15,755 nt of DNA from Chitinophagaceae bacterium (GCA_016786965.1 JAEUVL010000668.1:1-15755); one strand, 5' to 3'; shown: positions 1 through 7,242, counted from the first letter of the stretch. The notes: generated by a model not told the origin, from the letters alone. Program-made: numbers and translations.

Positions 1-188
1 AATTTGAAAATAACCAGATCATCTTTTCTTCCAAGCCATTCCCGGTTGCAAAAGATACTATGGCTATCCGTAAGATGACATTTACTAACTTAAGCCCTAT
101 AAAACTCAGGCAGCACGGGGAAATATCAAAAGATAATGGTGCAACATGGTCTACTGAATATGATTTGGAATACAGAAGAAAAGAATGA
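1..188 (+). CDS. C-terminal fragment of a DUF1579-like protein (5' end outside window)
   Basis: The frame beginning at base 3 is open from the window edge to the TGA at 186-188, giving about 61 residues. The tail contains RQHGEISKDNGATW followed by EYDLEYRRKE. This resembles the C-terminus of DUF1579-type and related secreted beta-barrel proteins, which usually end in an R-x-x-x-E-x-S-x-D-G-G-x-T-W stretch and a final beta strand with Y-x-R. The N-terminus is missing, so a signal peptide cannot be assessed. The stop overlaps the ATG of the next small ORF (ATGA at 185-188), suggesting translational coupling. The family call rests on this tail motif alone; the coding call is firmer than the family name. 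Confidence 0.6.
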   Translation, partial: FENNQIIFSSKPFPVAKDTMAIRKMTFTNLSPIKLRQHGEISKDNGATWSTEYDLEYRRKE

Positions 189-346
189 ATCAGCAACTAT
201 TAATAACAGTGCTGTTTGTAGTGCTTGTTTCCGTACGTAAGGTTTCTGAGAAGCTCTACTTTTCCGGAACGATAGAATATAAGTACTCTTAGATTAGTGA
301 TTCACTGGAAATAAGGGATAGATTGTTTTCAAAGTTTTGTAAATAA
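185..346 (+). pseudogene. Truncated secreted-protein ORF with an in-frame TAG
   Basis: ATG at 185 overlaps the preceding stop by four bases and opens a 35-codon ORF ending in TAG at 290-292. Its first residues form a hydrophobic signal-peptide-like segment (LLITVLFVVLVSV), followed by YFSGTIEYKYS. A G-x-I-x-Y-x-Y strand just after a signal peptide is typical of the mature start of several secreted Bacteroidota proteins. In the same frame after the TAG the reading continues for 17 codons (ISDSLEIRDRLFSKFCK) to TAA at 344-346. The SDSL stretch still looks like a continuation of such a protein. I infer a remnant of a larger secreted protein, broken by a nonsense change and lacking its remaining domain. 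It could instead be a real 35-residue secreted peptide. Confidence 0.4.
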
Positions 347-351
347 ACCAA

Positions 352-693
352 ATGAAACTTTCGATATATTCTCTTTTTATACTTCTGATGCTGACCGGAA
401 ATTGCTTTGGTCTGTACCAGCTCATTACAGGGAAGCAGGAATTCATGGCTAGGTTTCCCAAGCTCAACGGGAATAATTATTTTGTACTTCAATTATTGCC
501 AGCTATAAATATCATTGCGCTGGCAGGAATGTGGTATTTTAAAACCTGGTCGCCATGGCTGGCAATAGCCGGAGCCCTGCTGGTGATTGCTGTTGACCTG
601 TATTTTCAGGTATGGTATCACCTTTGGCTGGCAATACCTTCCACGGTCATCCTTCTTTTTTTTATTATTAAATACTGGGACCAGTTTAAATGA
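352..693 (+). CDS. Small four-helix integral membrane protein, function unknown
   Basis: A 113-residue protein that is almost entirely membrane. Hydrophobic segments lie at about residues 4-26, 44-62, 67-86 and 91-108, with a polar loop containing KQEFMARFPKLNGNN between the first two and a short lysine-containing tail (KYWDQFK). There is no catalytic motif and no lipobox. The size and four-helix layout are like small DoxX-type or DUF membrane proteins, but I do not recognise the family. The ATG at 352 follows an A-rich stretch (AAATAAACCAA), usual for Bacteroidota starts. It stands between the broken ORF upstream and the lipoprotein gene 71 bp downstream. A minus-strand ORF across it has no recognisable features and is a shadow. 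Confidence 0.7.
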   Translation: MKLSIYSLFILLMLTGNCFGLYQLITGKQEFMARFPKLNGNNYFVLQLLPAINIIALAGMWYFKTWSPWLAIAGALLVIAVDLYFQVWYHLWLAIPSTVILLFFIIKYWDQFK

Positions 694-764
694 ATATTTC
701 TCATGATAAACGGTAGCCAAATCGTTATTTATTTCTGTAACTTAAACATCCTAAAACTGCCATC

Positions 765-1247
765 ATGAAAAATATTGTATTGATTCTCTTAACAATCAAT
801 TTCCTTAGCTGCCAGCCCAATAAAACTACAAAAGTCGATCAGAATGCTTTTGGTATAGATTCAGTGAAAGCTCATATCAGTAAAATGAATGAAAGTTATG
901 GGGAACGATTTATGACAGGCGACACGGCTTTTTATGCCATCCGTTATTGTAAAAATGCTGAAGTGTACTCACCCGGCATGCCTGCGGTAAAGGGATTGGG
1001 TGCTATCATCAGCTTCTTTTACCAGGGAGGAGCAAATAAAGAGGCCAAGATCGAGCTCCCATTGGGAAACATTTATGGCACTGAAGAACTGGTAGTGGAG
1101 GAAGGCACCTACAATTTCCCTGATGGAAAAGGAGGTAGCGTTGACAAGGGAAAATTTATTGCCTTGTGGAAGCAGGAAAACGGTACATGGAAACTCTTTC
1201 GGGAAATTTGGAATACAGATAATGCACCACAGCCTGAATCAAAGTAA
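765..1247 (+). CDS. SnoaL/DUF4440-like (NTF2-fold) lipoprotein
   Basis: A 160-residue protein with a type II signal peptide. The lipobox is FLSC with Cys16, so the mature protein should be lipid-anchored in the envelope. The body (about residues 30-155) has the order expected of a SnoaL-like/DUF4440 NTF2 fold: a long N-terminal helix (SVKAHISKMNESYGERFMTGD), then YSPGMPAVKGLGAI, then beta strands, ending in a KGKFIALWKQENGTWKLFREIW strand-turn-strand. In this family such domains range from isomerases to putative binding proteins; no catalytic residue can be assigned here. It begins the co-directional run that continues with the DUF2911 gene 24 bp downstream. Confidence 0.8.
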   Translation: MKNIVLILLTINFLSCQPNKTTKVDQNAFGIDSVKAHISKMNESYGERFMTGDTAFYAIRYCKNAEVYSPGMPAVKGLGAIISFFYQGGANKEAKIELPLGNIYGTEELVVEEGTYNFPDGKGGSVDKGKFIALWKQENGTWKLFREIWNTDNAPQPESK

Positions 1248-1271
1248 TATTGAAACTCTAAAAAAATAAAA

Positions 1272-2384
1272 ATGAAAATCTGTCAGCTATTATTGGTAAT
1301 TATATTATCTACAAATATTTGCCTCGCACAAATGGACATCCCTGCAAGTGGAAATAACCCACGGGCAATGGTCTCTGAAGAGGTGGGCATCACAAGTATT
1401 AGTATTAAATATGGTCGTCCGGATGTAAATAAGCGGGAGGGAAAGATATATGGAGATGGGAACCTAGTTACTTACGGCTTTAGCACCAATAACTTTATTA
1501 CCGGTAAGCCAACATCACCGTGGCGGGCAGGCGCCAATGAAAACACCACCATCACTTTTGAGCATGATGTGACAGTTGAAGGAAAACCAATAAAGGCCGG
1601 GACATATGGATTGCACATGGCAATGGATGCAGATAAGGTTACGCTTATTTTCTCCAACCAGGCTGATGCATGGGGTAGTTTTTATTATGAAGAGAAATAT
1701 GACGCTCTACGGGTAGAAGTAAAACCTGTCGCATTGGAAAAAAGTGTGGAGTGGTTGAAATATGAGTTTATTGAACACAAAGAAAAATCCTGTGTAATTG
1801 CAATGCAGTGGGAAAAACTCTCTGTGCCATTCAAAGTGGAGGTGGATGTAGATAATATAGTAATAGCAAGATTGAGGGAACAGGTGACCAGCCAGAAAGG
1901 CTTTAATAGTAATAATATGTTGCAGGCGGCTCAATTCTGCCTGAACAAAAACATCAACCTGGAAGAAGCACTGCAATGGAGTATTCGGGCCATTACCGGA
2001 TTCCAGGGACAAAAGAGTTTTATAACCTTAAGAAATCTTGCGACTGCTTATGAGAAATTGAACCGGACAGTACAGGCGGATTCCACAATGGATGAGGCTT
2101 TACTGATAGCTACCGCTAACCAATATACCGCCTATGGTCGGCAGCTTATCGGCCAAAAAAGATTGGAAAGGGCTATGGATGTATTTAAAGCCAGTGAAAA
2201 AAGATATGGTGACATGTGGGGAGTAAACAATGGTCTGATGAGCGGATATTCAGCCAAAGGCGATTTTACCAAAGCATTGGAATATGCCAATAAGGCATTG
2301 GCACAGGCACCCAACGATGCAGCAAAAAAACAAATAGAAGGGTTTATTTTAAAACTGAAAGAAGGAAAAGATATAAATCAGTAA
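1272..2384 (+). CDS. Secreted DUF2911 domain protein with C-terminal TPR-like repeats
   Basis: A 370-residue protein with an N-terminal signal peptide (about residues 1-19, ending CLAQ). Residues about 21-190 match the DUF2911 layout: an early ISIKYGRPDVNKREGKIYG stretch, the PWRAGANENTTITF motif, and KAGTYGLHM followed by a strand with WGSFYY. From about 195 to 365 the sequence is helical, with TPR-like pairs (AATAYEKLNRTVQADSTMDE and YSAKGDFTKALEYANKALAQ). This fits a periplasmic or surface-exposed protein; DUF2911 has no established biochemical role. The last base of its stop codon is shared with the next start (TAATG at 2382-2386), implying coupled translation with the downstream DUF1801 gene. 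Confidence 0.88.
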   Translation: MKICQLLLVIILSTNICLAQMDIPASGNNPRAMVSEEVGITSISIKYGRPDVNKREGKIYGDGNLVTYGFSTNNFITGKPTSPWRAGANENTTITFEHDVTVEGKPIKAGTYGLHMAMDADKVTLIFSNQADAWGSFYYEEKYDALRVEVKPVALEKSVEWLKYEFIEHKEKSCVIAMQWEKLSVPFKVEVDVDNIVIARLREQVTSQKGFNSNNMLQAAQFCLNKNINLEEALQWSIRAITGFQGQKSFITLRNLATAYEKLNRTVQADSTMDEALLIATANQYTAYGRQLIGQKRLERAMDVFKASEKRYGDMWGVNNGLMSGYSAKGDFTKALEYANKALAQAPNDAAKKQIEGFILKLKEGKDINQ

Positions 2385-2812
2385 TGGCAGAACTGAAAAC
2401 CAAAAAAAATAATGCCAGTGTGGAAGCGTTTCTTCAAACCATAAAGGAAGAAAGCAAAAGAAGAGATTGTATAACTATCCTGGCCATGATGAAAAAGATA
2501 ACGCAAGCAGAACCTAAAATGTGGGGTAGCAGTATAGTGGGCTTTGGCACCTATCATTATAAGTCTGAAAGAAGCAAGCAGGAAGGGGATTGGTTTATCA
2601 CAGGGTTTTCTCCAAGGAAACAAAATCTTACGCTGTACATTATGCCGGGAATTGATTATTATAAAGACCTGGTGAAGAAACTGGGCAAATGTAAGACAAG
2701 TGTATCCTGTCTTTATATCAACAAGCTGGCCGATGTGGACATGAAAGTATTGAATGAATTGGTAACTACCGCATATAAGAGAATGAAGGAGATGACCAAT
2801 ATAAGCAAATGA
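2384..2812 (+). CDS. DUF1801 domain protein (first of two in this run)
   Basis: A 142-residue cytosolic protein without signal peptide. It has the DUF1801 (YdhG/YjbR-like) order: an N-terminal helix (SVEAFLQTIKEESKRRD), PKMWGSSIVGFGTYHYKSER near residues 44-63, a central strand pair (DWFITGFSPRKQNLTLYIM), and a C-terminal part with GKCKTSVSCLYINKLADVDM. DUF1801 proteins have a small alpha/beta fold and no known enzymatic activity. The start is fixed by the one-base overlap with the DUF2911 stop. It is the ortholog-like type with the CLYI-KLADVD tail and is distinct from the second DUF1801 protein at 4630-5085, so the pair is not a simple recent duplication. Confidence 0.88.
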   Translation: MAELKTKKNNASVEAFLQTIKEESKRRDCITILAMMKKITQAEPKMWGSSIVGFGTYHYKSERSKQEGDWFITGFSPRKQNLTLYIMPGIDYYKDLVKKLGKCKTSVSCLYINKLADVDMKVLNELVTTAYKRMKEMTNISK

Positions 2813-2847
2813 TTTTTGAAACATAAGTAATAACCAAAACAAAATAC

Positions 2848-3246
2848 ATGGATAACGCAATCAGTTGGTTTGAAATACCAACGACCGACATTGACAGGGC
2901 TCAAAAATTTTATGAAGCCATTTTTCAGATCACTATGCAGCCTATGGATTTCCAAAGCACCAAAATGAGGATGTTCCCGATTGATGATCCGATGAAGGGC
3001 ATAGGGGGAACGCTTATTGAAAGTGGAGAATTTCATAAACCATCTGCTACCGATGGGCCTTTGATTTACCTGAATGGCAACCCGGATGTGCAAATAGTAT
3101 TGGGCAGGGTGGAAGCTGCCGGTGGAAAGATTCTGATGCCTAAAACAGAGATCAGTCCCGACTATGGCTTTATGGCAATTTTTCTGGATACAGAGGGTAA
3201 CCGTATTGCCCTGCATTCTGTACCGGAAAAATATTTGAAAGGATAA
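2848..3246 (+). CDS. VOC (glyoxalase/bleomycin-resistance) family protein
   Basis: A 132-residue cytosolic protein with a single VOC module. It opens with the typical first strand and helix, ISWFEIPTTDIDRAQKFYEA, has GGTLIESGEF in the middle, and closes with GFMAIFLDTEGNRIALHS. The VOC superfamily covers metal-dependent glyoxalases, dioxygenases and drug-sequestering proteins. Here the usual first metal ligand (His or Glu on strand one) is not evident, though a terminal H-S is present, so metal dependence is uncertain. The C-terminal D-x-E-G-N-x-I-x-L pattern is strongly conserved in this group. It lies 35 bp downstream of the first DUF1801 gene and 44 bp upstream of the TfoX-like gene. Confidence 0.88.
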   Translation: MDNAISWFEIPTTDIDRAQKFYEAIFQITMQPMDFQSTKMRMFPIDDPMKGIGGTLIESGEFHKPSATDGPLIYLNGNPDVQIVLGRVEAAGGKILMPKTEISPDYGFMAIFLDTEGNRIALHSVPEKYLKG

Positions 3247-3290
3247 CTCACAGAGAAATACATACGATCCTTAACGCAACAATGTTAACA

Positions 3291-3662
3291 ATGGCTTACA
3301 ATGAAAAATTAGCCGATCGGATTAGGGCGATTATTTCGCTGTCTCATAAGAACGTAACAGAGAAAGCCATGTTTGGAGGGCTATGTTTTATGGTAAATGA
3401 TAAAATGTGTGTGGGTGTAGAAAAGGAAAGATTAATGGTGCGGCTGGACCCGGCCAGGTATGAGGAAGTACTGGAAAAAGACGGATGTAAACCGATGGAC
3501 TTTACTGGCAAAGTGATGAAAGGATTTGTATTTGTAGATATATGGGCACTTAGTACCAAAAAGAAACTTGACTTTTGGATGGACCTGGCACTGGAATATA
3601 ACAAAATAGCTAAAGTGTCAAAAAAGAAAAAATCTGTAAGTAAACCAGCCCGAAAGAAATGA
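3291..3662 (+). CDS. TfoX/Sxy N-terminal domain protein with lysine-rich tail
   Basis: About 123 residues. It starts MAYNEKLADRIRAII and continues with VTEKAMFGGLCFMVNDKMC and VGVEKERLMVRLDP, the signature of stand-alone TfoX N-terminal domain proteins. An in-frame ATG lies nine bases upstream at 3282, but family members normally begin with M-A-Y-N, so 3291 is preferred. The C-terminal TfoX helical domain is absent, so this is not a full competence regulator. The last 20 residues are strongly basic (KKKKSVSKPARKK), which could bind nucleic acid or other anions. Its stop overlaps the next start (ATGA at 3659-3662). Full-length TfoX/Sxy promotes competence gene expression in gammaproteobacteria; that role cannot be carried over here. 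Confidence 0.87.
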   Translation: MAYNEKLADRIRAIISLSHKNVTEKAMFGGLCFMVNDKMCVGVEKERLMVRLDPARYEEVLEKDGCKPMDFTGKVMKGFVFVDIWALSTKKKLDFWMDLALEYNKIAKVSKKKKSVSKPARKK

Positions 3663-4105
3663 GAACGGTTACTTGCGACATAGAAATTGACACTACGAAA
3701 GAACAGATCATTCATTCATTTACCAATGCTGAAATGCTTAAAGGCTGGTGGGGAGTGGAAAAAAGCTGCATAGATCTAAAACCAGGCGGCATCTATGCGT
3801 TGGCCTGGGGTCTTTCAGAAGCTGGGATGAGGTACATTTCTACTGGTATAATAAAAGACTATGAAAAGGAAAGCATATTGCACATAGGTGACTACATGTA
3901 TCTGAGTACAGAACGCCCTTTTCTGGGTCCACTTAGTTTAATAATAGAAACGACAGCTACTGCAAATGGGGCCTCACTTCACCTGCAGCAAGGCCCTTAT
4001 CCTAAAGATGTGAGTGAGGACTGGGAGTGGTATTACAATGTGGTAAGTGAAGCATGGCCTAAAGTACTGTTGGAGCTAAAAAATTATTTGGAAAATGAGG
4101 TTTGA
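3659..4105 (+). CDS. SRPBCC (START/AHSA1-like) domain protein
   Basis: A 148-residue cytosolic protein. The start shows the SRPBCC pattern: a strand (TVTCDIEIDTTKEQIIHSFT), then NAEMLKGWWG with the WW typical of AHSA1-like members, and a DLKPGGIYALAWG strand. A long C-terminal helix (SEAWPKVLLELKNYLEN) closes the hydrophobic cavity. Such helix-grip folds bind lipids or other hydrophobic ligands or act as co-chaperones of Hsp90; the substrate here is unknown. The gene overlaps the TfoX-like gene by 4 bp and the DinB gene by 11 bp, so the three were probably translated from one message. Confidence 0.87.
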   Translation: MRTVTCDIEIDTTKEQIIHSFTNAEMLKGWWGVEKSCIDLKPGGIYALAWGLSEAGMRYISTGIIKDYEKESILHIGDYMYLSTERPFLGPLSLIIETTATANGASLHLQQGPYPKDVSEDWEWYYNVVSEAWPKVLLELKNYLENEV

Positions 4106-4619
4106 TCAGCAAGAAGCAATTGGTATACTGGAACGAACACCGGCAGCACTTAAAGCATTACTGGGAGGATTGAACGGAGACTGGGTAATAAGCAATGAAG
4201 GGCCGGAAACTTTTTCACCGTATGATGTAGTAGGACATTTGATTCACGGAGAAAAAACAGACTGGGTGCCGCGGGCAAAAATCATCTTGGAGTTTGGTAC
4301 TTCAAAACCGTTTGAACCCTGGGACAGGTTTGCACAATACGAAGAAAGCGGTGGCAAAACCCTTGATCAACTGCTTAGTGAATTTACAATAGTGCGAAAT
4401 GAGAATGTTGCATGGTTCAGATCCATAATCTTATCAGACTATGACCTGGAGAAAAAAGGGATACATCCCGTACTTGGTGAGGTTACCCTTCGGCATATTC
4501 TTGCCACTTGGGTGGTGCATGATCTGACCCATATAGCACAGATAACAAGGGTAATGGCCAAACAATATAAGGAAGAGATGGGGCCATGGCCGGCATTTTT
4601 TCGTATTTTAAATTTCTAA
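4095..4619 (+). CDS. DinB/YfiT-like four-helix metal-binding protein
   Basis: A 174-residue cytosolic protein. It carries the DinB-superfamily histidine triad: His48 in VVGHLIHGE, and His142 and His146 in HDLTHIAQ. These normally bind one divalent metal at the mouth of a four-helix bundle. The family includes thiol-dependent S-transferases (bacillithiol, mycothiol) and many uncharacterised damage-inducible proteins. The full length and intact triad suggest an active protein. The start at 4095 lies inside the end of the SRPBCC gene (11-bp overlap), and the next gene starts 10 bp after the stop. The thiol cofactor, if any, cannot be told from sequence. Confidence 0.9.
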   Translation: MRFDQQEAIGILERTPAALKALLGGLNGDWVISNEGPETFSPYDVVGHLIHGEKTDWVPRAKIILEFGTSKPFEPWDRFAQYEESGGKTLDQLLSEFTIVRNENVAWFRSIILSDYDLEKKGIHPVLGEVTLRHILATWVVHDLTHIAQITRVMAKQYKEEMGPWPAFFRILNF

Positions 4620-4629
4620 TTAAATAGTT

Positions 4630-5085
4630 ATGCAGTCAAAAGCAACAACCGTAGACCAATACATGGCCGAATTACCAAAGGACAGGCAAAAGGCGATGGC
4701 CCAATTACGTAAAGTGATTAAGAAAAATATACCCAAAGGATTTAAGGAAGAAATGAACTATGGGATGGTTGGATATGTGGTCCCTCATTCAAAATATCCG
4801 GCTGGCTATCATTGTAACCCCAAAGACCCATTGCCCTTTATGTCTGTAGCCTCGCAAAAAAACTTCATTGCCGTTTACCATATGGGCATATATGCCAACC
4901 CGAAGTTGCTGAAATGGTTCACCGACGCACATACAAAAGCATCGCCCAAAAAATTGGATATGGGAAAAAGTTGTATTCGATATAAAAAGCCAGAAGAGAT
5001 TCCTTATGAACTTATTGGCGAACTGGCTTCGAAAATTTCACCTGATGAATGGATTGCGATGTATGAATCAAATCTTAAGCGGTAG
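4630..5085 (+). CDS. DUF1801 domain protein (second copy type)
   Basis: A 151-residue cytosolic DUF1801 protein. It begins with TVDQYMAELPKDRQKAMAQL, has the EEMNYGMVGYVVPHSKYPAGY segment after the N-terminal helices, then SQKNFIAVYHMGIYANPKL, and ends with the MGKSCIRYKKPEEIP strand typical of the YdhG-like branch. No catalytic residues are assigned to this fold. It is the last gene of the packed run that began at 765 and is followed by a 139-bp gap. It differs from the DUF1801 protein at 2384-2812 in length and motif set, so one transcript appears to carry two diverged paralogous types. Confidence 0.9.
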   Translation: MQSKATTVDQYMAELPKDRQKAMAQLRKVIKKNIPKGFKEEMNYGMVGYVVPHSKYPAGYHCNPKDPLPFMSVASQKNFIAVYHMGIYANPKLLKWFTDAHTKASPKKLDMGKSCIRYKKPEEIPYELIGELASKISPDEWIAMYESNLKR

Positions 5086-5117
5086 TCATGAACCTAAGCA
5101 GATTCACATCAATGCTT

Positions 5118-5133
5118 CGTGTTGATCAACATG
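5118..5133. promoter_or_regulatory. Palindrome upstream of the AraC-type gene
   Basis: Bases 5120-5131 (TGTTGATCAACA) form a perfect 12-bp palindrome. One G:T step and then another matched pair extend the symmetry to 5118-5133. It lies about 90 bp before the regulator start and has no loop, so it is a better candidate for a dimer-binding operator than for a terminator. No cognate regulator is identified. Confidence 0.3.
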
Positions 5134-5196
5134 AGTAAAGGGGTAATTAGTATATAAATACATGTGAAATGACTTAATATGGTATGAGGAGATTTG

Positions 5197-5206
5197 ACGG
5201 GCCCGT
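5197..5206. promoter_or_regulatory. Second palindrome in the AraC leader
   Basis: ACGGGCCCGT at 5197-5206 is a perfect 10-bp palindrome in an otherwise AT-rich leader, 18 bp before the ATG of the AraC-type gene. Its GC content stands out against flanking AT-rich sequence. It may be an operator or a structure near the ribosome-binding region; chance cannot be excluded. Confidence 0.25.
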
Positions 5207-5224
5207 AGTATAATAATTAACCAG

Positions 5225-6040
5225 ATGAATTATCAACAATACGAAGTACGACAACCATTAAATTCATTTGTGAAATGCTTTTGGTCGCTGGAAGCCCCGG
5301 CATCCCCAATTCCTGAAAAACAACGTATTGTTCCGGATGGTTGTATGGAAATGATCTTTAACTATGGCGACCGATATCAGCAGTTTTTTGAAGACGGAAG
5401 CAGCCTCATTCAACCCCAATGCTTTGTATTTGGGCAAATAACAGTCCCGCTTGAAATAGTTCCTACCGGCACTACAGGAATTATCGCTGCCAGGTTTCAT
5501 CCTGACGGATTTCAGCCTTTTTCTCCGTTGACTATTCAGGAAATGACAAATAGAGCGGTACCATTATATGAATTGTTTGGTGAGGAGGCAATGATATTGG
5601 AGAAAAATATAGTAGAGGGTGCCGATGCAACAGAAAGAATCAAGCACCTTTCAGAATTTTTAGTAAGCAAGCTAAAAAGCCCCGAAGCATTCAACAGGGT
5701 TACGAAGTCAGGAATTGAAGCTTTGCTCCAATCAAAAGGACAAATCAATGTTGACAAGTTGACCGAGCAATTACAGATTAATCGCAGGCAATTAGAACGG
5801 AGTTTTGCTGCCGCAATCGGCTTAAGCCCGAAAAAGCTTTCAAAAGTGATACGACTACAGACAGCTGTAAAAATGCTGGGGGAAAAGAAGTATTCAAGCC
5901 TTACAGCGCTGGCATATGAAAATGGATATTTCGACCAGGCACACTTCATTAAAGAGTTTAAAGAATTTACTGGTGTCAGCCCCAAACAGTTTTACGACGG
6001 AAATTTGAAGATGAGCACATTGTTTACTTCCATGGACTAA
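5225..6040 (+). CDS. AraC-family transcriptional regulator with DUF6597-like N-terminal domain
   Basis: A 271-residue cytosolic regulator. The N-terminal part (about 1-120) matches the DUF6597-type effector domain seen in Bacteroidota AraC proteins: LNSFVKCFWSLEAP near the start, IVPDGCMEMIFNYGD, and GIIAARFHPDGFQPF. The C-terminal part (about 165-260) has the two AraC helix-turn-helix units. The first is LTEQLQINRRQLERSF; the second is seen as ALAYENGYFDQAHFIKEFKEFTGVSPKQFY, the usual AraC C-terminal signature. It follows the packed run of small genes after a 139-bp gap with two palindromes, and may control that run, itself or the downstream genes. The effector is unknown. Confidence 0.93.
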   Translation: MNYQQYEVRQPLNSFVKCFWSLEAPASPIPEKQRIVPDGCMEMIFNYGDRYQQFFEDGSSLIQPQCFVFGQITVPLEIVPTGTTGIIAARFHPDGFQPFSPLTIQEMTNRAVPLYELFGEEAMILEKNIVEGADATERIKHLSEFLVSKLKSPEAFNRVTKSGIEALLQSKGQINVDKLTEQLQINRRQLERSFAAAIGLSPKKLSKVIRLQTAVKMLGEKKYSSLTALAYENGYFDQAHFIKEFKEFTGVSPKQFYDGNLKMSTLFTSMD

Positions 6041-6106
6041 TCTTGTCGCAATTTTACAATTTTGAATACGTCTCTGCTTCGAACTTTGACTATTAAAATT
6101 AATAGA

Positions 6107-6568
6107 ATGAGAAAAGTATTTTTTTGCCTGTCTTTTATACTAGGAACTGTTTTTTTAGTAAAGGCTCAAACAGCTGAGCAGATGAAATGGATGGCTGGTA
6201 CTTGGAAAATAAATGCAGGTAGCGGTGTTATTGTTGAGCAATGGCAGATTATTAACGATAGTACTCTTTCAGGGAAAAGTATGTTTGTAAAAAACGGAAC
6301 TGATACTATTCCGCAGGAAACCATTGAGTTAGCTTATCGCAGCGGAAGCTGGTATTATATTCCCACCGTAAATAGCCAAAATAATGCTCTGCCGGTACAG
6401 TTTAAAGTTTTTTTCCTGAAAGGCACTGAGTTTATCAGCGAAAATCCGTCGCATGATTTTCCCCAGCGGATCGCTTACCGGCGGATAAAGAACCAACTAT
6501 TCGCCAGCATAGAAGGCCGTAAAAATGGTAAATACGGAAAGCAAAATTTTGATTTTTCCTCCGATTAG
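6107..6568 (+). CDS. Secreted DUF6265 family protein
   Basis: A 153-residue protein read from the ATG at 6107. An upstream in-frame TTG at 6062 would add 15 residues ahead of a clear signal peptide, so it is rejected. The signal peptide runs to about residue 21 (VFFCLSFILGTVFLVKAQ) with no lipobox cysteine at the cleavage site. The mature part has the DUF6265 pattern: an early MKWMAGTWKI, then VEQWQIINDSTLSGKS, and a PSHDFPQRIAYRR motif close to the C-terminus. This is a lipocalin-like beta-rich secreted domain of unknown role. It follows the AraC-type gene by 66 bp. Confidence 0.87.
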   Translation: MRKVFFCLSFILGTVFLVKAQTAEQMKWMAGTWKINAGSGVIVEQWQIINDSTLSGKSMFVKNGTDTIPQETIELAYRSGSWYYIPTVNSQNNALPVQFKVFFLKGTEFISENPSHDFPQRIAYRRIKNQLFASIEGRKNGKYGKQNFDFSSD

Positions 6569-6672
6569 TCAGTTTTAAAATCAGCTTCATCCCCTTTTAT
6601 TCCTTCTTTATATTCTGAGGCTTTCTTTCTAAAGAAATCATTTCGTATAATTGATTTACCAAAAAGAATTAT

Positions 6673-7242
6673 ATGAGTAATGATAGTATAGATAAAGCCC
6701 TGCAGACCCAGCTTGCTAATATTGAAAAAAGTACAGGGAAAAAACTGAACGAGTGGATAGCAATTGTAAATAAAAGTGGTTTTGCCAAGCATGGAGAACT
6801 GGTCAGCTTCTTAAAGGAAAAGCATGGTTTCACTCATGGGAATGCCAATACAGTAGTTCATTTTGCTAAAAAAAGCCATGCAGGAGCGGCAGAAAATGAT
6901 ACCGACTGGATAGCAGAGCAATATAATGGGAAGCAAAATCTGAAACCCTGGTATGATAAAATTATATCAGAGGTTAATAAATTCGGGAAAGACATAGAGT
7001 TGTCTCCTAAGAAAGCATATGTGAGTTTACGCAGAAAAAAGCAGTTTGCGCTGATTCAGCCATCTACCAAAGAGAGGCTGGATGTGGGACTAAATATAAA
7101 AGGGATTGCCGCATCAGGTATAGCAGAGGAAGGCGCTAAGTGGAATGCCATGTGTACACACCGCATAAGAATAGAAGATGAAAAATCAATCAATAAAGAA
7201 CTGATCAACTGGATAAAGCAGGCATATGAACAAGCTGGATAA
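6673..7242 (+). CDS. DUF4287-DUF5655 two-domain protein
   Basis: A 189-residue cytosolic protein. The N-terminal part (about 1-70) fits DUF4287: LANIEKSTGKKLNEWIAIVN, then KHGELVSFLKEKHGFTHGNANTVVH. The C-terminal part (about 80-186) fits DUF5655: LKPWYDKIISEVNKFGKDIE, then PKKAYVSLRRKKQFALIQP, RLDVGLNIKG and a final helix with INWIKQAYEQA. DUF5655 is a small predicted transport-associated or nucleic-acid-related domain without proven function. No signal peptide or membrane segment is seen. It is the last plus-strand gene before the convergent minus-strand operon, with no clear terminator hairpin in the 127-bp gap. Confidence 0.88.
   Translation: MSNDSIDKALQTQLANIEKSTGKKLNEWIAIVNKSGFAKHGELVSFLKEKHGFTHGNANTVVHFAKKSHAGAAENDTDWIAEQYNGKQNLKPWYDKIISEVNKFGKDIELSPKKAYVSLRRKKQFALIQPSTKERLDVGLNIKGIAASGIAEEGAKWNAMCTHRIRIEDEKSINKELINWIKQAYEQAG

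Noticed and set aside
2378..3216. Minus-strand ORFs of 160 and 167 codons across the DUF1801 and VOC genes
   Set aside because: Both overlap clearly recognised plus-strand genes and show no motif of their own.
5194..5214. TTGACG and TATAAT resembling an E. coli-type promoter before the AraC gene
   Set aside because: Only 9 bp separate the boxes, far short of a working spacing, and Bacteroidota use a different consensus.
6062..6106. TTG start adding 15 residues to the DUF6265 protein
   Set aside because: It would place a polar extension before a well-formed signal peptide that begins at the ATG at 6107.
6622..6637. TTTCTTT and AAAGAAA inverted repeat after the DUF6265 gene
   Set aside because: All but one pair are A-T and the loop is two bases, too weak for a terminator and common in AT-rich spacers.
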